A stretch of 64,000 nt of DNA from Motiliproteus sp036960175 (GCA_036960175.1 JBALWH010000003.1:124001-188000), one strand, 5' to 3'. Shown: positions 27,863-37,523, counted from the stretch's first letter. A program made the numbers and translations. Notes: generated from the sequence alone by a model not told the origin.

Positions 27863-28348
27863 ATGGAAACAACCTCAGAAGCCAACACATTTAAATGGCA
27901 ACAATGGCTATGGATACTGCTATTGATCAGCTTGCTCGCCTACCTAGGCTGGCTCGGCCGCACGCTGCTGGAATCTCAGAATCTGCCCGTAGATATCCTG
28001 CCCGGCACTGCCCAATGCGATATCCGCCACGCACCCTGTGTTGCGCAACGCGGAACACAGCAAATCACCTTTGCCATCGACTCAACTGAACTGGACTCCA
28101 AACACCCGGTTAAACTGCGGGTGGAATTAGCAGGATTCGAATCCGAAAGAGTTGAAATAGATTTGCAAGGACGCGATATGTTTATGGGAGAAAACACCTA
28201 CTCGCTGCAGCGCCAGCAAGACGGCAGTTATCGCGCCGAGGGTCAGCTCCCCGTTTGCAGCACCGATCTGATGACCTGGCGCGCAACGGTAAGAATCCAG
28301 CAAGGCCAACAATGGTTGGGCGGCATCTTTGATTTCGAGGCCCGTTAA
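27863..28348 (+). CDS. Membrane-anchored protein of unknown function beside SCO1
   Basis: This 161-residue protein has one N-terminal membrane anchor (about 14-33, LWILLLISLLAYLGWLG) and a periplasmic beta-type domain with three Cys (two early, AQCDIRHAPC, and one later, PVCSTDL). It directly precedes the SCO1 gene, with the stop codon adjoining the next ATG. Position and layout resemble FixH-like or copper-site accessory proteins, but I see no diagnostic motif. Confidence 0.7.
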   Translation: METTSEANTFKWQQWLWILLLISLLAYLGWLGRTLLESQNLPVDILPGTAQCDIRHAPCVAQRGTQQITFAIDSTELDSKHPVKLRVELAGFESERVEIDLQGRDMFMGENTYSLQRQQDGSYRAEGQLPVCSTDLMTWRATVRIQQGQQWLGGIFDFEAR

Positions 28349-28945
28349 ATGACACAAAAATTAACACCCCTAAAATGGATCACCCTGGCAATCGCAGCAC
28401 TGGCTGTTGCGACGACACTTTCCCTTCAAAACATGAAGGATAGCAAACCCCAGAGCCCTTACTCTGGGCTCGGTGGCGATTTCACCCTCACTGGCCACCA
28501 AGGTCCGGTATCTCTCAAAGACTACCGTGGCAAAGTGGTAGTAATGATGTTCGGTTTTACCTCTTGCCCGGATGTTTGCCCTACGGGCCTGGCCAACGTA
28601 TCTGCAGCACTCGGCCATCTTAATGAAGCAGAGCTGAAAACTGTCGACGCGTTCTTTATCAGTGTTGACCCTGATCGTGATACTCCAGAACGGCTGGATC
28701 AATACACGCGTTACTTTAACAAGAAAATCCAAGGCATTAGCGGCAGCAAGGCAGATATAGACAAGGTAGTCGGAGCCTACGGTGCTTTTTATCAAATGGT
28801 ATCCCTACCTGACTCAGAGCTTAAATACTCCGTCGATCACAGCGCCCGAATCTATCTCATCGACACACAGGGGCAACTAGCTCAGCTGATGTTTCATAAT
28901 TCCCCCCCTGCTGAACTTGCCGCTGAAATTAAGAAGCTAATCTGA
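28349..28945 (+). CDS. SCO1/SenC copper chaperone for cytochrome oxidase
   Basis: This thioredoxin-fold periplasmic protein is anchored by an N-terminal helix (about 10-26). It has the copper-binding Cys pair in FTSCPDVCPT (Cys73, Cys77) and the third ligand His164 in YSVDHSARIYL. The family delivers copper or reducing power to the CuA site of cytochrome c oxidase. It is in an operon with the anchored protein upstream and the PCuAC-type chaperone downstream, a standard oxidase-assembly grouping. Confidence 0.93.
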   Translation: MTQKLTPLKWITLAIAALAVATTLSLQNMKDSKPQSPYSGLGGDFTLTGHQGPVSLKDYRGKVVVMMFGFTSCPDVCPTGLANVSAALGHLNEAELKTVDAFFISVDPDRDTPERLDQYTRYFNKKIQGISGSKADIDKVVGAYGAFYQMVSLPDSELKYSVDHSARIYLIDTQGQLAQLMFHNSPPAELAAEIKKLI

Positions 28946-29001
28946 TTATTTTCTCCGCTGCTATAGCGTTTATTTAAACCTTCGCTGGTAAGGAACAACC
29001 A

Positions 29002-29484
29002 ATGAAAAAACTTATCCCTCTCGTATTTTCGCTGTTAACCTGCAGCGCATTCGCCGATGTTCAGGTCAGCAACGCCTATATCAGAGCCACACCACCCGGA
29101 GCGCCTACCAGCGCCGCCTTTATGACCCTAAAAAACAGCAACACTAATGAGATTAAGCTCATCAGCGTTCAATCCGAGATTGCTCGCAGCACCGAACTGC
29201 ACACCGTAAAACAAGAAAATGACACCATGAAAATGCGCCAGGTAGAAAGCATTACCATACCGGCAGCTGGCCAGGTTGAACTTAAGCCCGGTGGGAATCA
29301 TATTATGTTGATTGGTTTAAACGGGGCCATTAAAGAAGGTCAGGAAGTGATGCTGATTCTGAACTTTTCGGACGGTTCGATGCAGCACCTGATGTTACCG
29401 GTAAAGAACATAATGGCGACAAATTCAATGGCTAATGGCGAACATAGCAGCCACAGCCCCGATCACACCCAGAAACACCACTAA
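29002..29484 (+). CDS. Copper chaperone PCu(A)C
   Basis: This is a periplasmic copper carrier of 160 residues with a signal peptide (MKKLIPLVFSLLTCSAFA). The family ligands are seen in order: His in STELHTV, Met residues in DTMKMRQV, and His/Met in GGNHIMLIGL. The tail is His-rich (GEHSSHSPDHTQKHH) and may bind further metal. Such proteins hand copper to oxidases with SCO1, which is encoded immediately upstream. A strong terminator follows at 29495-29527. Confidence 0.92.
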   Translation: MKKLIPLVFSLLTCSAFADVQVSNAYIRATPPGAPTSAAFMTLKNSNTNEIKLISVQSEIARSTELHTVKQENDTMKMRQVESITIPAAGQVELKPGGNHIMLIGLNGAIKEGQEVMLILNFSDGSMQHLMLPVKNIMATNSMANGEHSSHSPDHTQKHH

Positions 29485-29494
29485 TACTCACGCC

Positions 29495-29527
29495 CAAAAA
29501 AAGGTACTCTTTTGAGTACCTTTTTTT
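29495..29527. terminator. Bidirectional terminator between PCuAC and epmC
   Basis: The stem AAGGTACTC / GAGTACCTT with a 4-nt T loop is flanked by a run of A on the left and T7 on the right. It serves the plus-strand copper operon and, being symmetrical, the convergent epmC gene. Confidence 0.92.
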
Positions 29528-29565
29528 ATTCAAGTAATACCTCTAAAACGCCAACCCAACATAGA

Positions 29566-30156
29566 TTACCAATGCAGTTCTTTCAAACTGAAATGCTCTG
29601 ACGCGGGTAGCGGACGTCGATAAAACTCGGCCAGACTTGCCACCAACAGCCTCGGTCGCTCAGCCAGCCCCTGCTGCAAATAGCACAGCACCTGTTGGTA
29701 GACATTCTCTTTAAATTCAGCATTATCTGTGGGCACACCGCTGAGATTATCAGCGCTAACCCGAAACTTATAGCCACAGGCTTTAGCAAGAATCCACTCC
29801 AACGCCTGAGGCTTTACCTCCACCTGTTCAAAGCAGGCTTGCTGATCCTGGCTACGGCCATCGGGCTGGTACCAATAACCAAAATCTTCCAGCAACCTAC
29901 GCTCTGGCCCGGCAATACACCAATGACTGATTTCATGCAGACAACTAGCATAATAGCCGTGAGCAAAAATCACTCGGTGATGAGGATGACTATCATCGGC
30001 GGGAAGGTAAATCGGTTCTTCTTCACCTCTCACCAGCAGGGTATTGCAGCGGTGCTGAAAAAGGTCATTAAAGATTCTGATCATGTCTTTTGGATCATGA
30101 CAAACAGCTGAGGCAGCCGATTTTAACGAGCAATCAGCTTGGACCTGATCGCTCAC
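29566..30156 (-). CDS. epmC: Elongation factor P hydroxylase EpmC
   Basis: This hydroxylase acts on the beta-lysylated EF-P lysine, completing the modification that relieves ribosome stalling at polyproline. The family signature EPIYLPADDSHPHHRVIFAHGYYASCLHEISHW includes the metal-binding HExxH-like block, followed by DFGYWYQPDGR and VEVKPQALEW. I choose a GTG start at 30156 whose GTGA overlaps the stop of the upstream lipoprotein gene; GGGAG lies 8 nt before it. That gives 196 residues, close to the E. coli protein. Confidence 0.9.
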   Translation of the reverse strand: MSDQVQADCSLKSAASAVCHDPKDMIRIFNDLFQHRCNTLLVRGEEEPIYLPADDSHPHHRVIFAHGYYASCLHEISHWCIAGPERRLLEDFGYWYQPDGRSQDQQACFEQVEVKPQALEWILAKACGYKFRVSADNLSGVPTDNAEFKENVYQQVLCYLQQGLAERPRLLVASLAEFYRRPLPASEHFSLKELHW

Positions 30157-30857
30157 TGAAACGGCTCCCAGCCATTGCCTTTCAGCCACCAGGTCTGACC
30201 TGTTTCGCGATCAATACGCGCAGCCACGTAGCCCTTTACGTCACCAGCAGCGGGTCGTAAGATAACCTGATAAACGGATAAAGGCATCGACTCAAGTTCA
30301 TTGACTTCATCCCAACCGCCATCTCTGGCAGTCCAGCTAAGCCCCGTCGCTTCGTCATACTTAAAAATAACCCACTGCCCTTTCGGGGTGTAGGCTGATA
30401 CCAATTTAAAACCTGTGGCAGGACCACCACTACTGGCCTTAGCACCACCACTCGGGCGGTTATTCTGTTCCGCCAACATTTGTTGAAGCTGCTTAACCAA
30501 AGTCGGTACTTCATCTTTGGCGTCATCACCTGACTGCGATTCAAGCTCTTTGTCAGCCGTGGACTTAACTTGTGCCTGACGCAGTTGCATCTGCTGTAAT
30601 GCCTGTAGCAGCTGCAAATTACGCTGCTGTATAGCCTGCATATGCTGGTTCAGCTTAATGACCTGCTCCTGCATCAACGTAATCCGCTCCGCTACTTGGG
30701 CGTTGGATTTCGCCATCTCATCAAAGCGACCTTGAATAGGGGCCAACGGATCAACCGGGGCCTTCGCTACAGCTGGAGCACTCTCAGGCTTGACGGCCTG
30801 GGCCTGACAGCCCGCCACTAGCAACAGCAAGCTACAAAGCAGTATCGAACGCATCAT
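30153..30857 (-). CDS. Coiled-coil lipoprotein of unknown function
   Basis: This is a predicted lipoprotein with lipobox LLVAGC near residue 17. A Gln-rich coiled coil (about 45-105) and a low-complexity Gly/Ser linker (about 135-148) come before a compact C-terminal domain with repeated Trp motifs (GQWVIFKYDEATGLSW, TGQTWWLKGNGW). It overlaps epmC by 4 bp (GTGA). I do not recognise the family. An envelope scaffold role is possible but not shown. Confidence 0.75.
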   Translation of the reverse strand: MMRSILLCSLLLLVAGCQAQAVKPESAPAVAKAPVDPLAPIQGRFDEMAKSNAQVAERITLMQEQVIKLNQHMQAIQQRNLQLLQALQQMQLRQAQVKSTADKELESQSGDDAKDEVPTLVKQLQQMLAEQNNRPSGGAKASSGGPATGFKLVSAYTPKGQWVIFKYDEATGLSWTARDGGWDEVNELESMPLSVYQVILRPAAGDVKGYVAARIDRETGQTWWLKGNGWEPFQ

Positions 30858-30941
30858 ATTTAAACAGTCTCGATTTTATTAATGGGCGTAACTTTAATTA
30901 TTCTAACCACATAGCGAATAGTTGCCATGCCCTAGCCTAGG

Positions 30942-31799
30942 TCAGAGCGACAATATATCCAGCAATTCCGGTCTCTGCTCAGTATCCGTAACACTGCGGT
31001 CAGAACTCAGAGCTAGAGATTTAAAATCGTAGAGTTCCGTATCCGCCAGATGAGAAGGTACCACGTGCTTCAGACTACGAAACATAACCTCAATTCGGCC
31101 AGGGAAACGCTGATCCCAATCCAGTAACATTTCTTTGATCACCTGACGCTGCAAATTGTCCTGAGAGCCGCAAAGATTGCAGGGAATAATCGGAAATTCC
31201 TTCAGCTGCGCATAAGCTTCAATATCCTTCTCGCGACAATAGGCCAATGGCCGGATAACGATGTTTTTACCGTCATCGCTTTTCAGCTTAGGCGGCATGG
31301 TCTTCAATTTTCCACCGTAGAACATGTTCAGAAAAAAAGTCTCCAGAATATCTTCCCGATGATGACCCAGGGCGATCTTGGTTGCACCGATGCTTTGTGC
31401 AAAACGGTACAGAGTACCCCGCCTCATCCGCGAACAGAGACTGCAGGTGGTCTTGCCTTCAGGGATAATTTCTTTCACCACTGAGTACGTATCGCGCTCC
31501 ACCACATGATAGGGAACACCAATCGAACTCAAATATTCAGGCAGTATGTGTTCAGGAAATCCGGGCTGTTTCTGGTCGAGATTAACCGCCACAATCTCAA
31601 AATTGATAGGAGCACTCTTCTGCAAATTCAACAGGATATCTAGCATCGCGTAAGAATCTTTGCCTCCGGAAAGACAAGCCATCACCTTATCGCCATCCTC
31701 GATCATGCTGAAATCTTCAATGGCTCGCCCCACATCACGACGCAAACGTTTCTGCAATTTGTTGATCGGAGTTTTGTTTTTGTTGATGAGGGATTCCAT
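30942..31799 (-). CDS. ttcA: tRNA 2-thiocytidine(32) synthetase TtcA
   Basis: This ATP- and Fe-S-dependent enzyme makes s2C32 in tRNA. The PP-loop SGGKDS is in ACLSGGKDSYAMLD. Cluster cysteines lie in CSLCSRMRRG and CNLCGSQ. The length of 285 residues fits the proteobacterial protein. It is divergent from the TetR gene. Confidence 0.94.
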   Translation of the reverse strand: MESLINKNKTPINKLQKRLRRDVGRAIEDFSMIEDGDKVMACLSGGKDSYAMLDILLNLQKSAPINFEIVAVNLDQKQPGFPEHILPEYLSSIGVPYHVVERDTYSVVKEIIPEGKTTCSLCSRMRRGTLYRFAQSIGATKIALGHHREDILETFFLNMFYGGKLKTMPPKLKSDDGKNIVIRPLAYCREKDIEAYAQLKEFPIIPCNLCGSQDNLQRQVIKEMLLDWDQRFPGRIEVMFRSLKHVVPSHLADTELYDFKSLALSSDRSVTDTEQRPELLDILSL

Positions 31800-32055
31800 G
31801 GTACTTCCGCTAATAAAATAGTGACCACTGAAGGCAGGTCAGGAGAACAAATTCGAGGGACGGAATTTTACGCTGAAACGGCCTAAGGCTCCAGCTAAAA
31901 GGATTAGCTGAAACATCGTTGCAACATTATGCAGACGCAAACCTACAGAAACCGTAACAATCGTTCAAATATGATTTTTCTCATTGACACGCTATTATCA
32001 CCAGAGTATATTTCGACGAATCGTCATTAATGATTTTTTATCTGTAGAAAAGCCC

Positions 32056-32808
32056 ATGAGCCCACGCCCTCTAGACAAACAAAGCCTGCTAGCCCGCGAA
32101 CATGAAATTATTGAGGCAGCACTTTCTATCCTTGAGGAAATTGACGTATCCCAACTTACGATGGATAAGGTGGTTGAACGGGTTCCCTACTCCAAGGGCA
32201 CCGTATACAGCCACTTTTCCTGTAAAGAAGACCTGATCTCCGGTATCGGTAACTATGCCCTACGCACCATGATAGGCCTGTTCAGCCGAGCTACGGAGCA
32301 TCAGGGCAGTAGCCGGGATCGGTATTTGGGAATGACCTTTGCCTACCTGATCTGGTCACTGTTAAAGCCGACTCTGTTCCATACCGCCCTCTGCGGGAAA
32401 AGCCCCTCGGTCGTAGGCAAGACCTCACCTGAACGAATAAAAGAACACGAAGCCTTAGAACAGAAACTCATGGGGATTCTGCACAAGCTTATCGATGGCG
32501 GCATGGCCGATGGCAGCTTCGTGCTGCCACCACACATGAACAAACAGCAAGTCAGCTTTGTTGGTTGGGCCAACAGTTTTGGATCCATCATGCTGCTGGC
32601 TGATGACCTGAACACCTGTGCGGGGCGTTACGGTCTCTACCTGGAACGAGAATACTTCAATGCAATCAATATCTTCCTCGATGGCCTGAACTGGAAGCCA
32701 CTGTCCAGTGAATATGATTACCGCGTGATGATTAAGCAATTCTTAGAAGAGCGTTTTGCCGATGAGCTTGCAGAACTTAAAGCCCGAGGAAGGGTACTGA
32801 TGATGTAA
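32056..32808 (+). CDS. TetR-family transcriptional regulator
   Basis: This DNA-binding repressor has an N-terminal helix-turn-helix (about 25-55, VSQLTMDKVVERVPYSKGTVYSHFSCKEDL) and a helical ligand-binding domain. The longest frame starts at 31984; I prefer the ATG at 32056 because it puts the HTH at the usual distance from the N-terminus. It sits 247 bp upstream of the RND transporter and is likely its local regulator; palindromes in that gap are candidate operators. Confidence 0.88.
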   Translation: MSPRPLDKQSLLAREHEIIEAALSILEEIDVSQLTMDKVVERVPYSKGTVYSHFSCKEDLISGIGNYALRTMIGLFSRATEHQGSSRDRYLGMTFAYLIWSLLKPTLFHTALCGKSPSVVGKTSPERIKEHEALEQKLMGILHKLIDGGMADGSFVLPPHMNKQQVSFVGWANSFGSIMLLADDLNTCAGRYGLYLEREYFNAINIFLDGLNWKPLSSEYDYRVMIKQFLEERFADELAELKARGRVLMM

Positions 32809-32873
32809 TAGGGGTATGAATTCATCCCGGCAGATTAATTTAAAAGCGCTGATGATCTATCAGCAACAGTAAT

Positions 32874-32898
32874 AATGCGGTGAATAGCCGCATTTTTT
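32874..32898 (+). terminator. Terminator after the tetR gene
   Basis: AATGCGG and CCGCATT form a 7-bp stem with a 7-nt loop, followed by T4. It separates the regulator from the transporter operon, so the transporter must have its own promoter in the following 150 bp. Confidence 0.8.
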
Positions 32899-32919
32899 AA
32901 ACGGATATAATGACGTTTA
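32898..32919. promoter_or_regulatory. Palindrome over a TATAAT element (candidate TetR operator)
   Basis: TAAACG, ten bases, CGTTTA forms a perfect 6-bp inverted repeat that encloses a consensus TATAAT at 32906-32911. The half-site ACCGTTTAG recurs near 32930. A -35 match is poor. Position between the terminator and the transporter gene makes this a good operator candidate. Confidence 0.5.
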
Positions 32920-32968
32920 GTCAGAATCACCGTTTAGATAAATCAACACGCTAGACCAATAACACTAT

Positions 32969-32991
32969 GAATAGCGGTTTTATCGCTATTC
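32969..32991. promoter_or_regulatory. Perfect 8-bp inverted repeat upstream of the RND gene
   Basis: GAATAGCG and CGCTATTC flank a 7-nt spacer (GTTTTAT), 65 bp before the transporter ATG. It could be a second regulator site or a hairpin in the leader mRNA. Confidence 0.5.
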
Positions 32992-33055
32992 CAGGCCCAC
33001 TTACGGGTATTTTTTTAACCACTTATCGACGAAGCGTCAACAAGGAGAGAGAACA

Positions 33056-35419
33056 ATGCAAGAACGACTCTTTCGATGGATTATCGCCCATCCCATTTCG
33101 GTCATCCTGCTATCACTGATCTTAGTCATCGGTGCCGCGACGGGGGCTCAACATCTGGTATTCAAAGGGGATTACCGAGTTTTCTTCAGTGATGAAAACC
33201 CTCAGCTAACCGCCTATGAATCGATGCAAAAAATCTATAGCAAAAGCGATAACGTCTCTTTTGTTATTGAACCCGCTGAAGGGCAGATCTTTACCCCGAT
33301 ACAACTAGAGGCGATCCGCAAACTGACTGAAGCAGCTTGGCAGATCCCCTACTCCACTCGGGTTGATTCTATCAGCAACTATCAGTACACCTTCGCCGAA
33401 GAAGATGATCTGATCGTCGAAGACCTGGTTACCGAAGGTGCGCCGCTAGAAAGCATCGATCTGAAACGCATAGCCTCAGTTTCAACCAGTGAGCCGCAAC
33501 TGGTGAATAAGCTGGTGTCCCCAGAAGGGCATGTAGCCGTGGTGAATGTCACCATTCAGCTGCCCGGTAAAAACCCAGTAACCGAAGGCCCGGAAGTAGC
33601 CACAAAAGTTCGTGAACTCAAGGCTCAATTCGAAGCGGACAACCCAGGTTCGAAGGTTTACCTCTCCGGCATGGTAATGATGAATGTGGCTTTTACCGAA
33701 GCCGCGATGCAGGACAACGCGACCCTAGTGCCATTGATGTTCCTAGTCGTCGTCCTGACTATCGGGGCGCTGCTTCGAACCATCACCGGAACGATCTCGA
33801 CCGTCATGGTTATCCTCGTCAGTATCGCCACCACAATGGGCCTGGCGGGCTGGAGCGGTCTTTACCTGACCGGACCATCCTCCTCCGCCCCGACTATGAT
33901 TCTGACGTTGGCCGTGGCCGACTGTATTCACATTCTCACAACCTTATTCTATGAGATGCGCCAAGGGGTGGAGAAACGCAAAGCACTACTGGACAGCCTG
34001 AAGCTAAACTTTAAGCCCATCCTGCTGACCAGCATCACCACCGCCATTGGCTTCTTGAGCATGAACTTCTCCGACTCGCCTCCTTTCGCTGATCTCGGCA
34101 ACATGGTGGCTACGGGCGTCATGCTGGCGTTCCTTTTTTCTATTACCCTGTTCCCGGCGATGCTGTCCTTGCTACCACTGCGGGTGAAGGTTCAAACTGA
34201 AGAACATAGCGATTTGATGGACAAGTTTTCCCTGTTCGTTATCAACAAGCGCAAGGTTTTACTGCCTAGCATGGCTGCCGTGATCATCGGCGCCAGCTTA
34301 TTTATCCCCAATAACGAGCTAAATGACGACTTCGTTCAGTACTTCGATAAGAGCGTTCCCTTTCGCCATTCCACTGATTTTATGCAGGAGAACCTGTCCG
34401 GCATGACGACGCTGGAAATTTCCATCGATAGTCGACAGGCCAGCGGCATCAATGCTCCTGAGTTTATCGCCACGCTGGAGGGTTTCACCCAATGGTTACG
34501 CCTACAACCGGAAACTGACCACGTCAACTCACTCAGCGATACCTTCAAACGCCTGAATAAAAACATGCACGGCGATGATCAAGACTGGTATCGCCTGCCA
34601 GACTCTCAGGAGATGGCCGCTCAGTATCTGCTGCTCTACGAAATGTCCTTGCCTTACGGCCTGGATCTGAATAATCAGCTTAATGTGGATAAATCCGCTA
34701 CCCGGGTAATTGGTACTTTCAAGAATCTGACGTCACAGCAAATTATCGACCTAGAACAGCGTCTGCAGGCCTGGTTCAGTGAGAATGCGGGGGATTATGC
34801 AATATCAATCACCAGTCCCAACCTGATGTTCAGCCATATTGGCCAGCGCAATATCACCTCCATGTTGATTGGCACTGTAGCCGCACTGTTACTAATCTCG
34901 CTACTGCTGGGACTAGCACTGAAATCCGTGCGCTATGGCCTGCTCAGCCTGATTCCTAACCTAGCACCCGCCGCCATCGGTTTTGGTTTATGGGGATTAT
35001 GGCAAGGACAGATAGGGTTGGGAATGTCAGTTGTGGTAGGCATGACTTTGGGCATCGTCGTCGATGATACCGTGCACTTCCTGAGTAAATATCTGCACGC
35101 CCGTGACGACAAAGGTAAATCCGCAGAAGAGTCAGTCCGCTACGCTTTTTCCAGCGTTGGCCGCGCGCTCTGGATCACAACCATGGTCTTGGTAGCTGGC
35201 TTTATGATGCTGGCGCAATCCACCTTTAAGTTTAACGGGGATATGGGACTGCTCACCGCCATCATTATTCTATTGGCACTAGTAGTCGATTTCCTATTCC
35301 TGCCGCCACTGTTGATCAAACTCGATCATCTACTTAATCCTGATGCTAAAAAACAAACTATTGCAGAACCAACCCCAGCACTGACTGGTAACAATGAGGT
35401 ATCTACCGATGCGGTTTAA
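33056..35419 (+). CDS. RND superfamily (MMPL-type) exporter
   Basis: This 787-residue inner-membrane transporter has two similar halves, each with a large periplasmic loop and a bundle of six helices. Conserved charged positions for proton transfer lie in the helix-4 equivalents (LTLAVADCIHIL and LGIVVDDTVHFLSKY). Single-subunit RND/MMPL exporters typically move lipids or hydrophobic compounds. AAGGAG lies before the ATG. Its end overlaps the start region of the LolA-like gene, and a beta-barrel gene follows, so this is a four-gene export cassette with the upstream TetR regulator. Confidence 0.9.
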   Translation: MQERLFRWIIAHPISVILLSLILVIGAATGAQHLVFKGDYRVFFSDENPQLTAYESMQKIYSKSDNVSFVIEPAEGQIFTPIQLEAIRKLTEAAWQIPYSTRVDSISNYQYTFAEEDDLIVEDLVTEGAPLESIDLKRIASVSTSEPQLVNKLVSPEGHVAVVNVTIQLPGKNPVTEGPEVATKVRELKAQFEADNPGSKVYLSGMVMMNVAFTEAAMQDNATLVPLMFLVVVLTIGALLRTITGTISTVMVILVSIATTMGLAGWSGLYLTGPSSSAPTMILTLAVADCIHILTTLFYEMRQGVEKRKALLDSLKLNFKPILLTSITTAIGFLSMNFSDSPPFADLGNMVATGVMLAFLFSITLFPAMLSLLPLRVKVQTEEHSDLMDKFSLFVINKRKVLLPSMAAVIIGASLFIPNNELNDDFVQYFDKSVPFRHSTDFMQENLSGMTTLEISIDSRQASGINAPEFIATLEGFTQWLRLQPETDHVNSLSDTFKRLNKNMHGDDQDWYRLPDSQEMAAQYLLLYEMSLPYGLDLNNQLNVDKSATRVIGTFKNLTSQQIIDLEQRLQAWFSENAGDYAISITSPNLMFSHIGQRNITSMLIGTVAALLLISLLLGLALKSVRYGLLSLIPNLAPAAIGFGLWGLWQGQIGLGMSVVVGMTLGIVVDDTVHFLSKYLHARDDKGKSAEESVRYAFSSVGRALWITTMVLVAGFMMLAQSTFKFNGDMGLLTAIIILLALVVDFLFLPPLLIKLDHLLNPDAKKQTIAEPTPALTGNNEVSTDAV

Positions 35420-36239
35420 CAACGCTTCTCAGAATCACTCCAAACACCCATTGCGCACTCTAGCAGCGATAACGATGTTGCTAGCTACGCCGCTGCTGAG
35501 CCAGCACAGTCTCGCCATATCTCCTGAAGACCGTGGCTTGGAGATCTCCATCGAGGCAAAAACGCGGGATATTGGTTGGGGTGATATGGCCACAGAGATG
35601 ACCATGACCCTTAGTAACAAGGAAGGTCAGAAAAGTGTCCGCGAGATCCGCCTGAAATCTCTGGAACAGAACAAAGATGGTGATAAAAGCCTGACTGTGT
35701 TCGACAAACCCAGAGATGTGAAAGGCACAGCCTTTTTGAGCTTCTCTCATATTCAGGACGCCGACGATCAATGGCTATTTTTGCCGGCTCTAAAACGAGT
35801 TAAACGGATCTCTTCCAAAAACAAATCCGGTCCCTTTATGGGATCAGAATTTGCCTTCGAAGACCTGACCTCTTTTGAAGTAGAGAAATATCACTATAAA
35901 TACCTACGTGATGAAACCCTAGATGGTGTGGATTGTTTTGTGGTGGAACAGTACCCCACCGACAAAAACTCCGGCTATACCCGTCGCATCGTATGGCTGG
36001 ATAAAGAGCACTACAGAGCGCAGAAACTGGACTTCTATGATCGCAAAAACAGCTTGCTAAAAACCCTGCGATTTGAGGAATACAACCAGTATCTAGGCAA
36101 ATACTGGCGCGCACACCGCTCCACCATGAACAATCATCAAACCGGTAAAACCACCGTTCTGGATTATTCCGGTTATCAGTTCAAGGTTGGCCTCAGTGAG
36201 CGAGATTTCAATAAGAACAGCCTGAAACGAGCCCGTTAG
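35409..36239 (+). CDS. Outer-membrane lipoprotein-sorting (LolA-like) protein
   Basis: This is a periplasmic protein with a signal peptide (LAAITMLLATPLLSQHSLA) and a LolA-like half-barrel body, including a region KGTAFLSFSHIQDADDQWLFLPALKRVKRI typical of the family paired with RND exporters. The start at 35409 has GAGG 9 nt before it and overlaps the end of the transporter gene by 11 bp; a frame start at 35394 is less likely. It probably carries the exported lipid across the periplasm (inference). Confidence 0.87.
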   Translation: MRFNNASQNHSKHPLRTLAAITMLLATPLLSQHSLAISPEDRGLEISIEAKTRDIGWGDMATEMTMTLSNKEGQKSVREIRLKSLEQNKDGDKSLTVFDKPRDVKGTAFLSFSHIQDADDQWLFLPALKRVKRISSKNKSGPFMGSEFAFEDLTSFEVEKYHYKYLRDETLDGVDCFVVEQYPTDKNSGYTRRIVWLDKEHYRAQKLDFYDRKNSLLKTLRFEEYNQYLGKYWRAHRSTMNNHQTGKTTVLDYSGYQFKVGLSERDFNKNSLKRAR

Positions 36240-36241
36240 TA

Positions 36242-37441
36242 ATGTCCACAAGAAAACTAAACACCTTGACTCTGGCCTGTTTGGGGGGCGCCACGATGGC
36301 GACCCCTGCTGCAGCACAATCCGAATTCGAAGTCAGTGGTCGCGTCGGTTACGAATCCCGAATTTTTGTAAACGACGCTATTCACCCTGGCCAAAATAAC
36401 GACAGTAACAACTCTATTTTCATCGAGCCCGAGTTCTACTGGAACTGGAACAACGGCGACGACGGCGTCATTTTCAAACCTTACCTGCGGATGGATGAGC
36501 ATGACAGTCAACGCAGCCATGGTGATATCCGCGAACTCCTGTGGGTTCATGTAGCCGAAGACTGGGAACTCAAGGCGGGGATCGGCAAAGTGTTCTGGGG
36601 GGTTACCGAATTTCAACATCTGACAGACGTAATCAACCAGACCGATGCCGTGGAAGATGTCGATGGCGAAGATAAACTGGGCCAGCAGATGATCAACCTG
36701 TCCTTAGTTCGTGACTGGGGTATTTTGGATCTGTTCCTGCTACCGGGGTTTCAAGAACGTACTTTTACTGGCAATCACGGCCGACTGCGCGGACCGAAGG
36801 TGGTCGATACTAACCTCGCCCGCTATGAGTCATCGGCAGGTGAAAACCACCTGGACGCCGCCATCCGCTGGAGCCATACCCTGGGAGACTACGATTTTGG
36901 CGTTTCTTGGTTTCATGGAACCAATCGCGATCCTGTCTTGGTTCAACAAGCAGCGATTTTAGCCCCGCTCTATGAACAGATGGATCAGTTTGGTATCGAT
37001 CTACAAGCCACCAAAGGGGACTGGCTGTGGAAATTCGAGAGCATTTACCGGGACAGCAATAGCGATAGCTTCGTCGCCCTGCAAGGCGGTTTCGAATACA
37101 CCTATGTGGGCATCAAAGACACGGCAATGGATATCGGCCTGCTGTTGGAATATGGCTGGGATAGCCGTGGCGACGATGGCAGCAGCGGCACTCAGGATGA
37201 CCTTTTTCTGGGAACCCGCCTGACCCTCAACGACATCCAAAGCACTGAGTTTTTAGCCGGCATTGGCCAGGATCTGGATCATGGAGGTTACAGTGTATTG
37301 GTGGAGGCCAGTCGCCGCATGGGTGAAAGCTGGAAACTCAGCCTGGATGCCCGCCTCTATGACAGTGACAACAGTGTTGAGCCACTTTATGCACTGCGTA
37401 AGGACGATACGGTGCAGATAACCTTAGAGCGCTATTTTTGA
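36242..37441 (+). CDS. Outer-membrane beta-barrel protein, cassette partner of the RND exporter
   Basis: This is a 399-residue outer-membrane protein with a signal peptide (about 1-26, ending AAAQ), alternating beta strands rich in Trp/Tyr/Asp, and a C-terminal Phe (ERYF) as expected for barrel insertion by BAM. It follows the LolA-like gene after 2 bp. No exact family is recognised by eye; DUF1302-like proteins occur in similar operons. It may be the exit or receptor at the outer membrane. Confidence 0.8.
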   Translation: MSTRKLNTLTLACLGGATMATPAAAQSEFEVSGRVGYESRIFVNDAIHPGQNNDSNNSIFIEPEFYWNWNNGDDGVIFKPYLRMDEHDSQRSHGDIRELLWVHVAEDWELKAGIGKVFWGVTEFQHLTDVINQTDAVEDVDGEDKLGQQMINLSLVRDWGILDLFLLPGFQERTFTGNHGRLRGPKVVDTNLARYESSAGENHLDAAIRWSHTLGDYDFGVSWFHGTNRDPVLVQQAAILAPLYEQMDQFGIDLQATKGDWLWKFESIYRDSNSDSFVALQGGFEYTYVGIKDTAMDIGLLLEYGWDSRGDDGSSGTQDDLFLGTRLTLNDIQSTEFLAGIGQDLDHGGYSVLVEASRRMGESWKLSLDARLYDSDNSVEPLYALRKDDTVQITLERYF

Positions 37442-37523
37442 TCAGGAAACCGCTACCAGCCGCTGTTTTGAAGCAACAGGGGCTGCAGGATTCGAGCACG
37501 CTTGATCATGGGCGTAGATAACC

